64,000 nucleotides of DNA from Chamaelirium japonicum (Eukaryota; Streptophyta; Magnoliopsida; Liliales; Melanthiaceae). A program made the translations under genes and the position numbers. The notes under the pieces were generated by a model. That model saw only the letters and a list, made by a program, of their open reading frames with translations. It made no database searches and was not told where the DNA came from. Below, piece by piece: positions 47,261 through 58,045 of this stretch (its first letter is position 1; each line of letters opens with the position of its first letter). The stretch covers positions 34,690,910 through 34,754,909 of the forward strand of contig OX393549.1 in NCBI GenBank assembly GCA_947650365.1, given 5' to 3'.

Positions 47261-48276
47261 GCAGAAGATATCCAATATTCTTCTAAGATCAGTTTGCACT
47301 TTTTTCCTGCGCCATGAACTCCAAATAGAGGATGCGAAGAAATACTAAATAAGATCAGTTTCCAACTGATACCCTTCGCTTATAACCCATTTGGAATCAC
47401 TTGCCACATGGATCCGAGACATGCATTCAAACAAAAACTTAAGATACGCCATTACATTACAAAACTTAAGATATGTCATTTACAAACTTAAGATATGTCA
47501 TTACATTTCAAAATCCGAGACATGCACCATATTCAAACAGAAACTGAATAACTTCTTAAATGCAAAATCTTAAGAAATATCATTACATTACAAACTTAAG
47601 ATATGTCATTACATTACAACATTCGAGACATGCAATACTCCAGAAATATCATTACAATAGAGTTCCCCCTCATATATCATTACAATCACCTTCATTCATA
47701 TTACAATGAATATAAATAGAAAGACCATCATAGCCAAAAGTGCTCCTAACATACAAAACCCACACTCCCGAGTGGTAAACTTAGGAGCGGGAGGGACAAA
47801 AGAGACGCAATCCGAAGGTGCATGACGCTTGCTATCCAAAGGGATATCATGATGTTTATCAGAAGGGAGATGCTCGCTTTGGAACTTGGATAAGTGACAT
47901 TCAGCCTCCTCCAAGGAACGGAATGAACGATACAAAGATCCTCCATAGCCATTAACTTGTCATTGACATTCCTCCCAAGTGTAGTAAATCACAGGCCTTC
48001 TACCCACAAATACCACATAGTATTTATTTGCTATAGGTACGATACCTGTATAATCATGTCATTCAATAAGTTTTATAAATATTCAATAAAAATGCAGAAA
48101 TTAAAAACAAGAATATATATCATAATATGCATATATAACAACAAGTAAAGTCTGGAGTTTTAATTGATATTGCTCCAAAATCATAGTGATTTCAATAATT
48201 CAGTCAGACATGTTATAATGACTGGAAGAAGTATGTGTAAAGTCATAAAGGGAACAAGTAAAAAAACATGATACCT

Positions 48277-51213
48277 TTACTCTGCAATAATAGGAAAGTT
48301 ACATGATTTTTTTTTATGTCCAGAACGTTTACATCTAGCACAATTGACAGTCCGGCGTTCCTCACCCTGTGGGAGAATTCTTTTTTTCTTTGGCCTTCCC
48401 GCTGTTTTTTTTCCAATGGGTAGGATTAGTTTATTAGCTGATTGAATACTTTCTGGGGTCTTCCACTCACTTTTATCAGCAACTGGATAGATAGATTCTG
48501 CATAGGTTGCCCTGTAGTTATCCGCTGTATAGTAGTGTGCACAAAATAGATAAGGACCCATCTTATACTGTGCAATTCCGGCTAATGCATGTGAACATGG
48601 CATGGCCATCACATCAAATTTACGGCATGTGCATTTTCGATTGCTTAAAACTACATGATCACAATATTGTATAGATCTGACCATATACTCATCGAGATTA
48701 ATAGGATGACACGCTATGCCACGAGTTCTATCCATATCTCTGGCTAGCTGATTTTTTGCCCATTTTGTTAGTTTTGTTGTCAAAGTTGTTGCCGTATTTC
48801 TTCGTTTGAACCATAAAGCCTGGAGCTTTAACCGATATTGCTCCAAAATCATAGTGATGGGGAGTTCTCTAATATCTTTTAGGACACTATTGTAACTTTC
48901 AGAACTGTTTGTGGTTATAATATTATACCTTCTGCGTGTGAAATACGCTGTAGTCCATTTTGCTGGCTCAATTTCTCGTAACCAGTCATGTGCATCTTCA
49001 TTCATGTGCTTTATAGTTTCCATCACTTGATGAAACTTTGATTCTCTTGTTGCCTTTGCAGCTGTATAAAAGTAAGAGTATAATCTTTGTTGTTTGAATT
49101 TGGCATACATGTTTTGCGAAATATGGAACGCACAATAACCATGTACAGCATCCGGAAAGACAATAGGAACTTGAGCCAATAAAGCCTTGTGTCGGTCGGA
49201 TATAATAACCAAATCATTAACTTGACCCAAGCTGTCCCGCAGTTGTGTTAAGAACCAATTCCAACTTTCATTGTTCTCCGATTCACCAATCCCAATAGCC
49301 ACGGGAAATATATGAAAATCTCCATCCAAAGTGGTTGCAATAAATAAAATACTTTTGTACTTGCATTTTAAATGAGATCTGTCAATGGCTATTACTGGTC
49401 TTAGATTTTGTCTTTGAAAACTACGTAAACATGGACCAAGAGCCATAAAAACAGCCTTAAATCTGTCTCCTTCCCTTAAAATGTTAGTGATGGTTCCAGG
49501 ATTATTTTGTGCAACTTCATGACAATATGCTGGAAGAATTACATACGAGTCCTCGTATGAGCATTTTAAAAGAGTAATTGCCATCTCCCTTGCCAGCCAT
49601 GCTTTTCGATAAGTGATCTGCACACCAAATTCTTGTTGCACATCATATATAATTGCTTTGGGAGAGTACAATACATGTGCTTCTATTCGGGCTTTCACAA
49701 AATCACATATCAACTTGCTTGTAGCTTGTCGATGATCAATTCCACGCTGCGGTAATGAGCAGTTGTGTAGGCCTAGGAAAGTAATTTTGAAAACATCACA
49801 CCCTTTTTGTTTACTTGCACGTAATCTCCAACTGCAATTTTCTCTTTTACATTTTAATGCATATCTTGTTCTACTGGACTTCATCACCTTGTACTCAGTG
49901 TTTGTAAATAAAGCATTCTTCTGTACCATCTTGATCAATGTGTCTTTATCTATAAACATCTAATTAGGATAAAGTTGTTGATAATCATCTTTTACTTCAA
50001 CAGCAATAGGGAATTCGTTAGGTACGTATTTGTCTTCATAAACCATAATCGAATCAGGTATTGAAGACTTACGTTCATCGTTTTCCATCCAACTACTGCT
50101 AGCAAAACACTCTTTCTGACTATGTCTCAGTGGTACTTCTTTCTTCCTTCTTTGTTTTTCAGTCTTACTTCCTTCTTGCTTACAGATAATATCCTTATCC
50201 TTCAGCTGACTATTCTGTTGAGTGTGCTTTGGAGATACTACCATATCCGCAGGAGTGTCAATGAATAATTCCTTCGATACATGACAACCAGCAGGCTTTT
50301 GGTTAAGATCTATAGATAATTTTGCATCTCTTCTTGACCCATTATGATCGTCATCTGTATTCACCTTACTGGGCATATATTATTTAAAAACATATAAGTA
50401 CATGAACTAATTAATCATCAGAATTACAACATAAGATATTTGAAAAAATTATTCATATCTTCTGTCATTCATAACAATGTCAAATAATAGAGGGTTGTCT
50501 TCAGGTTTCTCCACACTCTTGTACTCAATACGTTGACTGACATCTTGACTGACATCTAGTGTGCATGGTACAAAACTGAAATCCTCGCCATAATTAATAT
50601 CAGTCTTTTCATCCGTATGCAAATCTCCAACACTGAATGATGACGATATCGAACAATGAAGCTCCGATGATGTCGAGATATTTTATACGTCAATGGGAGG
50701 GGTAACTTCACAAGGTGTTTTACGAGACACCTGTGTCGTTTCTTTCAACTCCGATGATGTCGAGATATTTTTTAAGTCAACGGGAGGGGTAACTACACAA
50801 GGTATTTTACGAGACACCTGTGTCGTTTCTTTCAACTTCCTCTTACTACCGAGTGGTTCGATTTCAATCGACCTGTCAATAGATCTCGGATTTTTCAGCA
50901 CTCTGCTTATCAACAATGGCACATTGCTATTATTAGCTCGAATGTTATGGGCAATAAATACTGCAACATCATTATCATCCAAAATTTCGGCAGGAGGACA
51001 TGCAAGTGTACTTGGATATAAAACCTTCATTGTGATTTCATACTCTTTGAGACCATCATTTGTAATCTTATAAATTTCCTGAAGAAGACAGTCAAAATCC
51101 GATTTTGTAGATAAAATAATACTTTTAGTTCTTCCACCCCTGTACTCGTATTTTTCTTTCAAGTATAACAATTCTCCATCGTAACAACAAAGTATCGGTA
51201 ATGTTGAATCCAT
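48277..51213 (-). CDS. MURA-type Mutator transposase, interrupted by stops
   Basis: Catalyses cut-and-paste transposition. ATG at 51211-51213. An N-terminal segment (51213-50683, with GGRTKSIIL typical of plant MURA) is followed by a second segment (50376-49963) and the main frame (49959-48277). The main frame has the MuDR DNA-binding region, then a MULE catalytic domain with IDRSHLK and SDRHKAL supplying two acidic residues. A SWIM zinc finger (CTCRKFDVMAMPCSHAL) and a CX2CX4HX4C knuckle (CARCKRSGHKKKSC) end the protein. A TAG at 49960-49962 separates two pieces of the same frame, and a TAA at 50683-50685 interrupts a 33-residue internal duplication (the ETTQVSRK repeat). An intron probably lies between about 50450 and 50378. 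The gene looks recently disabled. Confidence 0.88.
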
Positions 51214-51443
51214 ATTTCAAATCCCTGTTAGCATAGAATCACAATATCAAAACTCAGCAATATAAAATTTGATATCAAAGATTAATCATTTTATCGATTT
51301 TATCACTTTTTCATCATACAATGTGATGTTACTATTTTAAGCATAGAACCACAATATCAAAACTCAACAATACCAAATTTGATACCAAAAATTAATCATA
51401 CGTATCCAATACATACTAGACTCATCACGACCAATACATACTA

Positions 51444-52050
51444 GACTCATCACAACCAATATAATATAAATTCAGCTAATTTTGTCGATTTCATCCCTTT
51501 TTCGTCCTAACCATAATGATGAATAGCCAATTTTATCAATTTCGTTCATTTTTCGTCCATCTTTCATCCTAAAATGTGCTGTTAATATTCAACTACTTTT
51601 TATTGATTTCGTTCCTTTTTCTCGATTGATTGTTGTTGTTAATGAAATCATAAAGTAATCAAATACAATGAAGAAGTTAATCAAATATATATGAAAAAAA
51701 TCGCAAAGCATGGAGGTGAAGTATAGGAGTCATTGAAAGGGGGTGAAGTGTAGGACTCATCACGACCAATATAATATAAATTCAGCTAATTTTGTCGATT
51801 TCATCCCTTTTTCGTCCTAACCATAATGATGAATAGCCAATTTTATCAATTTCGTTCATTTTTCGTCCATCTTTCGTCCTAAAATGTGCTGTTAATATTC
51901 AACTACTTTTTGTTGATTTCATTCCTTTTTCTCGATTGATTGTTGTTAATGAAATCAAAAGAATCAAATAGTACAATGAAGAAGTTAATCAAACATATAT
52001 GAAAAAAATCGCAAAGGATAGGGGTGAAGTGTAGGAGCCGTCGAAAGGGG
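51444..52050. repeat. MULE right arm, roughly 310-bp direct duplication
   Basis: 51444-51753 and 51754 to about 52050 are near-identical direct repeats beginning GACTCATCAC. Both carry several TTTCGTCC phrases, the reverse complement of the GGACGAAA phrase that fills the left arrays. Confidence 0.88.
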
Positions 52051-52294
52051 TGAAGTGTAGGAGCCGTCGAAAGGGGTGAAGTGAAGGAAGACTCACGGGA
52101 TTTGATGATCACCGTTGAAATGGGTGGCCGGTTGTCCCTCAGTTGCCGTCGAAAGAGGTGGAGGAAGCTGCCGTCCAAATGAGGGAAGTGAAGGGCGACT
52201 CAATGGAAGCTAGGGTTTTAGTAGTAAAGTAAAAGGGTAGTTAGGTCCCAAAGAGTTTCAGTGGTCATTTTGGTAAAGCCAAAAGCAACCTGGC

Positions 52295-52343
52295 CCATTC
52301 TCAATAATAGTTGAGAGTTGGTGGCCATTTCGGTAAAAACCTC
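52295..52343 (-). repeat. MULE right terminal inverted repeat
   Basis: Inverted partner of 40893-40941, ending ...GGTAAAAACCTC before the duplicated flank. Confidence 0.93.
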
Positions 52344-52589
52344 ATTGTAAAAAGCAAGTAAAGTCCACTTCAAGCTGCTCCACCCACCAACCAATGATAT
52401 CACCGAACGGGCTCCGAGCGGGGCTCTGGAAACCCACGTGGCACGCGGAAGAAACTCCGCCTCTCCAACCGGCTCCGACGGAGCTCCGAAGCCCTCCCCA
52501 TTAACAGAGGTCCTTCGGAGCCTCGAATGAATAAAAAATTCTATGTTTTTATAAAAAACCCCCCCAGACCTTCATAAATTATTTTATAA

Positions 52590-53084
52590 TCTATGCTATA
52601 TACTAAAACGGAAGCCTCTCTCCCGTGTTGTGACACGTGGACGTCTTTTAAAGAACTAGAATCCTTTTTCTATGTGTGAACGCGGCTCACTTTTAAATCC
52701 TATAAAAACCTTCTGTTTTGTGACATGCATTAAGCTTATCCGGACATTGATGACAAAAATGGAGTCATCTCTTCCGTTCTATGACAAGTTGACCACTTTA
52801 AAGAACCAGAATCCTTCTCTCATGTGTGAACGCGGTTCTCTCATAAATCCCATTAAGAACCTAATATAAAGATGATAAATACCCCATACAATTGTATTTA
52901 ATGATCAATTGATGTTAATTAGAAAAATTATTATTAATATCTTTTTCTCTCTCTAACAAGTGAATCACACTTGGATTAGTGAATCGTAATCTTTCAAGAT
53001 TGCACACTTATTCGGACGGTTGTGATGTCTTTGCTAAGTGTTGTGCATCAAGTTCATCCGGGCATTGCCCGGGTTTCTTACTAG
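52590..53084 (+). mobile_element. Non-autonomous Helitron, 495 bp
   Basis: Begins TC (TCTATGCTATATACTAAAA) right after an A and ends CTAG right before a T, so it sits in an AT dinucleotide. A GC-rich hairpin, CCGGGC-ATT-GCCCGG, lies about 10 bp before the CTAG end. No terminal inverted repeat and no target duplication, as expected. The interior has two diverged copies of a block of about 125 bp containing ATGTGTGAACGCGG. No coding capacity. Confidence 0.88.
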
Positions 53085-53610
53085 TATATATCAAAACATG
53101 TACTTCTCAACGGATTTGGTGTAAATTTGGAGACTTTGGATAACTTGTAAATATATAAGGTTTTTGATGCAAAATAGCTCGGATATCCGGTTCGGAGGCC
53201 GTTGGAGCTGAACCTATCAACTAGGATACCTCTCAATGAGGTGGCAACAAAAAATGGGCCCCACGGTCTTAGGAGGTGCTCCTTGTTCGGAGCCCGTTGG
53301 AGATGCTCTAAGGGTTTTATGGGTGTACAAAGAACGGTCAAGATCATTTTTTAGGAGGAGGACAAAATAAGGGGCAGGATCGAGTACCATGCCATGTACA
53401 ATAAATTAAAGGCAGTGATTTAAATATCTATTACTATAATCAGTTGGGATGAGTTTGATCACGGTTGAAATTGCACCCCACTTTTCCCGGCCAATACTTT
53501 CTCTCTCTCCCCGTCGCCACATTTTTTTGTAATCGACCCATACTAATCCCCACGTTTCGACGTAATTCCGGCCTCACCTCCCCTCCTTAGATGACACGCC
53601 CCACCCTTGA

Positions 53611-53882
53611 CATCAAGAGAGAGAGAGAGAAACATGAGTGTGACGAAAGAGTGAGGGATAGAAGAAAGAAAGAGGGATAAAGGAGATCTAGAGAGAGAGA
53701 GAGAGAGACATGAGCGTGACGAGAGAGTGAGGGATAGAAGAAAGAAAGAGGGATAAATGAGATCTAAAAAAAGAAGGGAAAGAGAGAGGTAGAGAGACAA
53801 TGAGATAGAGAAACATGAGCGTGACGAGAGAGTGAGGGATAGAAGAAAGAAAGAGGGATAAAGGAGATCTAGAAAAAAAAAA

Positions 53883-53919
<37 letters not shown>

Positions 53920-54088
53920 GCGTGACGAGAGAGTGAGGGATAGAAGAAAGAAAGAGGGATAAATGAGATCTAAAAAAAGAAGGGAAAGAGAGAGGTAGAG
54001 AGACAATGAGATAGAGAAACATGAGCGTGACGAGAGAGTGAGGGATAGAAGAAAGAAAGAGGGATAAAGGAGATCTAGAAAAAAAAAA

Positions 54089-54147
<59 letters not shown>
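53611..54147. repeat. GA-rich minisatellite, unit about 75-105 bp
   Basis: Five copies of a unit with ATGAGCGTGACGAGAGAG and GGATAGAAGAAAGAAAGAGG, separated by (GA)n runs (starts near 53632, 53707, 53812, 53916 and 54018). The long Ser/Leu-rich minus-strand frames here are by-products of composition. Confidence 0.9.
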
Positions 54148-54151
<4 letters not shown>

Positions 54152-54209
54152 CAAATTGAGAGATGAAGGAAGATGATTAAAGGAGGGGGGGTAACCATTG
54201 AATGGTAGC

Positions 54210-54656
54210 TAGGGCTGGCAATTTTGGACCCGACACGAAATTAGCGGGTTTGGGTCTGGGTTAAACGGGTTTGGGTTGTAAACGGGTTGACATGACTAAC
54301 CCGATTAGTAAACGGGTCGGGTTCGGGTTTAGACCAGAGAAGACCCATTTAAAATTCAACGAGTCTGGTCTACCCGCAATCTGATATTGTAGTATATAGG
54401 ATAATACTATAGTATGTAGTACCAGCGAATCTTATCGGGTCAGGTCAAGTTGAGTCGGATCGGGTCGGGTCAACTGAATAGACCCATGTGGTAAACGGGT
54501 CTTATCGGGTCTATCCGTTTATAAGCAGGTCAGGTACGTGTTTAGGGTCTAGACATGATTAGTTAAATGGGTTGGGTCCGGGACTAGGAGTTTTGGACAC
54601 GACCCGAAACTAGACACGACACGAACACGATCGGACACGACCTATCGCCACCCCTA
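54210..54656. mobile_element. hAT MITE, copy 2 (447 bp)
   Basis: Begins TAGGGCTGGCAATTTTGG and ends ATCGCCACCCCTA. It has a perfect 8-bp duplication ATGGTAGC (54202-54209 and 54657-54664). It is the same family and orientation as 33241-33686. Confidence 0.93.
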
Positions 54657-54693
54657 ATGGTAGCTGTGTTTGTGTTTTTAGCTCTGTTTTTTT

Positions 54694-54932
54694 TTAGATA
54701 AATTACACATAAGCCCCCTCTAGTTTGACCGATTATCACTTACACCCCTCATGTTTAAAAACCTACAAATGCCCCCCTATATTTTGAAAAACCATACACA
54801 TAGACCCCTCTGGAGGGGGTGCAAGTGATGTGTTTTTTAAACTATAGGGGGGCATTTGTAGTGTTTTAAGCATGAGGGTTGTAAGTGATAATTGGTCAAA
54901 CTACCGGGGGGTCTATATGTAATTTATCCTTT
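54694..54932. mobile_element. Foldback MITE, about 239 bp
   Basis: The two halves are long inverted copies: AGATAAATTACACATA...TTATCACTTAC on the left, and its complement ending TGTAATTTATCCT on the right, around a centre near 54800-54840. Nearly the whole element is palindromic. The target duplication is unclear because T-runs flank both sides. Confidence 0.8.
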
Positions 54933-55834
54933 TTTTTAAGAGCTAATGGCGTATGGTTTGTTTTGGTTTTTTTTTCCCAAGTAGCTTTTAGGATGGGGGG
55001 AAGACAAGGGAAGGATTAGAGATGATGTGATTTGTGAATATCAATGTTTGGGTTGTGCTTGGTTTGGAATGGCCGGTCTTTTTTTCTTTTCTTGCAAATT
55101 TCCCCACTTTTCTTAATTGCCCTTCTCCCTCTCTCTTCTTGTCTTTTTTCTTCTCCCTCCTCCCATTTCAATCTAAGTATCACCCCCTTCTTGGAGCTCG
55201 GCTCCGGCACACAAAGGCGGAGAATGTGATCAACCGACGGTGGTCGGTAATGGTGTACTGTGTGTGGGTCCCGCTGATGGGCCCTTTGATCGTCATCAAA
55301 AGGTTATGTGCGTGCAACGAGGTGGCCCTAGCGACATTCGCATGCGAGATCGGAACACTGGCACAAATCTGACAATAGAACATTGTGCGACTGCTGGGGT
55401 GGGCCGACAACTGGCCGACGTGACTGGTGTTCTACTACTACCTATCGATGGGACGGTAGGGGATCTCATCCATGGAGGTGGTGTGATAGGGGCCGTTGTC
55501 ACTGCTCTTGAAATGTTTTGTTGTCATATCCTTCCTAAAAATATTGTCCTCACCCTTGAAATCTTTTATGTGCCGACAGACACGAGCATTATCACATCTC
55601 ACAAAATATTGTCACATTCCTTAAAATATTATTACCGCTAACAAAATATTGTCACCGCTTTAGAAATATTTTGTTGCCACCTTTGAAATATTGTTACTTT
55701 CCTCGAAATATTGTCCTCACCATCGGAATTTTTTGCGGGCCGACAGGCACAGGCATTACTAGTCCTTTTCGAGTAACAGTCCCAACCATCTTTTCATTTG
55801 AGCTGAAACCTTTTGTGGATGAAAATGCCCCTCC

Positions 55835-55985
55835 TCCCCCTTCGAATTTAGATTTCATGCCACACCCCCTCCCCCGCCGGCCGCCACCGGACCTAATCGA
55901 ACCCCCCTTCCCCCCCCCCCCCCCGACCGGATCTAATCTACAGGTCATGGGATAAACCCTAGACCTAACCGAATCCCCGTCGCAG
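55835..55985. repeat. GC-rich repeated patch, copy 2
   Basis: Matches 34085-34330 in the same orientation (GGACCTAATCGAACCCC, CTAATCTACAGG). It is preceded by AATATTGTC-type phrases at 55500-55730. Confidence 0.6.
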
Positions 55986-57583
55986 CCGTTGTCGCCTTCG
56001 CCTCTGCCGCTCCTACTGCCTTCCCTCCGTCGCTAGTGCCCGCCGCCACTGCCACTTCCGGGTCCGCCGCTCCGACCGCTGGACCTGAAGAGGGAGGATG
56101 GCAAGTGAGGGTGGTATGGGGATTAAAAAAATGGGATGTGTTTTTGCTAAAGTTGGGTTGGTTTAGAGGAGCTGGAGCTTAAATGAAAAGTTTCGATGGG
56201 TTTATCCTATTGTGGGGTTGGTTAGAGGGGTCTTAGACTAATAACCCCTTTTTTTTTGGGAAAGGGCCCCACACCGGTTATGTGTCAAATTTTAGAGGAC
56301 ACGTGTCCTCTCTTAGAAGAAGGTATTTTTGCATACACCCCCGGATTGGTATTTTAAATAACGCCCACTTTTTAAGCTTTATTAATAGCCCCCTTACCCA
56401 TAGGCATGTCAAAATGGCCTTTTTGAGAGGGTATCCTGCCCGACTTTAATAGCCGAGCCATCCAGGGCGTGTTTGGTTCCCGGTTTTGAGACCCATTCTC
56501 CGGCGTTGGCTTTGATTTCCCTCATTATTGTTTCATAGCACGAGTTTGGTCTCCGGTTTTGATGTGGGGCTTCATATCCCCTTCCTCTATCGCCCGGTTT
56601 TGCAAACCCTCCTCCAGCCCTGAGTTTTGCTTGGGATTTCCCGGACGTTGGTTTTAATTTATGTTTTTCTCCCTTGTTTGTTTTCCATAAGATTTGAAAG
56701 TCTTTAAAAATTTAATTTCAAAATAGATAAAGAAAAATGGGTAAAATTGTAAATATCTCATTTCTAGTTTGTCAAAACCAGAAACCAAACATGGGAATAG
56801 AAGTCCCATTCCCAAGTTTGTCATTCCATGGGAATGGGAAATGGGAATCCCATTCCCAGTCTTTCCAAACCATGAACCAAACAGGCCCTGTTTTCATAAG
56901 CAATCCATGAGGCGGGCGGGCAGATTTTAATTACTGGGATTAATTTACCAATAAATCATTTTAGTTGTTAGATATAAAATCTTACACCTAACAAGGTTAA
57001 CAAAGCTGGATTCAGGTCGGATCAATACAAGTTCCAAGTTTCATCCAATCACCTAATCAGGTTTGCGGTTTGGATTCGGGTCGAGTCCATATTGACCATT
57101 CCGTAACCCTTCCTGTTCAAAACTACTCGAAACCGGCTTTACCTCCTCCATGAAGAGGGAAGGAACGAAAGGTGGACACATATAAAGATTGTAATCATTG
57201 TTCGCGGTTGCCGCATCATACAGACTTCTATGAATCTCACTGAAATGCTTTGTAGTCACATGCTTGTTTCATTGTTTCGGTTTGGTAGCAAAATCAACTC
57301 TTGGTTAGTCATCTGAACTCCTCTAAGCTGCCTGAGCTGCTATCTGATGAGTACCTCTTTGAACTACATGCAAAGGTCCTTCACTTCACTTCAGAGCAGT
57401 TGTTTGGTCCAACAGGCTCTCTCAAGCAATTCGATATTGCCACGACAGCTGCTTCGATCGACACATCCTCCCCCTATATCAACAATGGAAAATAAACATC
57501 ATGCTTCCATATAGACCACTGCACAAATTTCATATTGTTTTTCTTTCAATGAATAAACCAATAAAGATGCAACCTTTATTATT

Positions 57584-57672
57584 ATTATTATTATTATTGA
57601 AATTGGCGGGTGCCCCGAAACCTTTCGGGCAATGGACCCACTTTGGGCTCCGACTAATCCCTTAGGCAATAG
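57584..57672 (-). mobile_element. 5'-truncated Au-like SINE fragment
   Basis: Contains GGTGCCCCGAAACCTTTCGG and the 3'-end ATTGAAATTGGCGGG typical of the Au family. Flanks AACCTTTATTATT and AACCTATATTATT (57571-57583, 57673-57685) are a 13-bp duplication with one mismatch. The tRNA-like head is missing. Confidence 0.8.
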
Positions 57673-58045
57673 AACCTATATTATTAGTAATCTAGCTCAT
57701 GAGGCTGCTAAGAAGTTCAGGAGATCTTGCAAGGAACAGTGGCAGTCAATAGACTACTCTAATCCTAACAGTCTCATCTATAACAATATATTAATACAGT
57801 AGCCTCAATAAACTGGGTGCCACGGGTCAACTTTCTCATCCTTCTCTAGGTGCCATGTGGCAACCTCATCTCTCTCTCTCTCTCTCTCTCGCCGATGACG
57901 GCGCAGGGCGGGGTCGGGTGGAGACGTCTCTCCCTCCCTCCGGGGTGTTTGATTTTTTAAGCCTGGGTTGAGACCGGGCCAAACAACTTGTGTAGTAATA
58001 TCGCAAAGACTTCAAAAAAGAACTGAAGTGTTTTGGAAGATTCAC

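Larger units (their letters stand above)
40893..52343. mobile_element. Mutator-like element carrying transposase and a Ulp1-like protease gene (Kaonashi-type MULE)
   Basis: An 11,451-bp DNA transposon. Terminal inverted repeats of about 49 bp start GTGGTTTTTACC on the left and GAGGTTTTTACC on the right, with about three mismatches. Flanks TTTGTAAAA (40884-40892) and ATTGTAAAA (52344-52352) form a 9-bp duplication with one mismatch, the length typical of Mutator. A DUF1985/Ulp1 gene reads rightward (42345-45566) and a MURA-type transposase reads leftward (51213-48277), so the two converge. Repeat arrays of about 91 bp lie on both sides of the protease gene. MULEs with Ulp1-like genes are known in plants (Kaonashi in Arabidopsis, related elements in rice). 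This copy has whole ends but in-frame stops in both genes, so it is probably non-autonomous now. Confidence 0.95.
52353..58045. other. Intergenic stretch between the MULE and the thylakoid-lumen gene
   Basis: Contains the Helitron, GA minisatellite, hAT and foldback MITEs and a GC-rich patch described separately. Possible extra inverted ends surround the Helitron (about 52413 and 53305, sharing AACGGGCTCCGA). A possible hAT-type MITE lies at about 56463-56891 (ends CAGGGCGTGTTTGG and CAAACAGGCCCTG, no duplication found). Open frames at 57053-57259 (minus) and 57301-57495 (plus) are not recognised. No host gene is supported. Confidence 0.6.

Noticed and set aside
53543-54154. Long Ser/Leu-rich open frames on the minus strand
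   Set aside because: They come from a GA-rich minisatellite with no stops in that frame; there is no protein-like sequence.
56463-56891. Possible hAT MITE with GGGC(G/C)TGTTTGG ends
   Set aside because: The ends look right but I found no matching 8-bp flank, so it is mentioned only in the intergenic entry.
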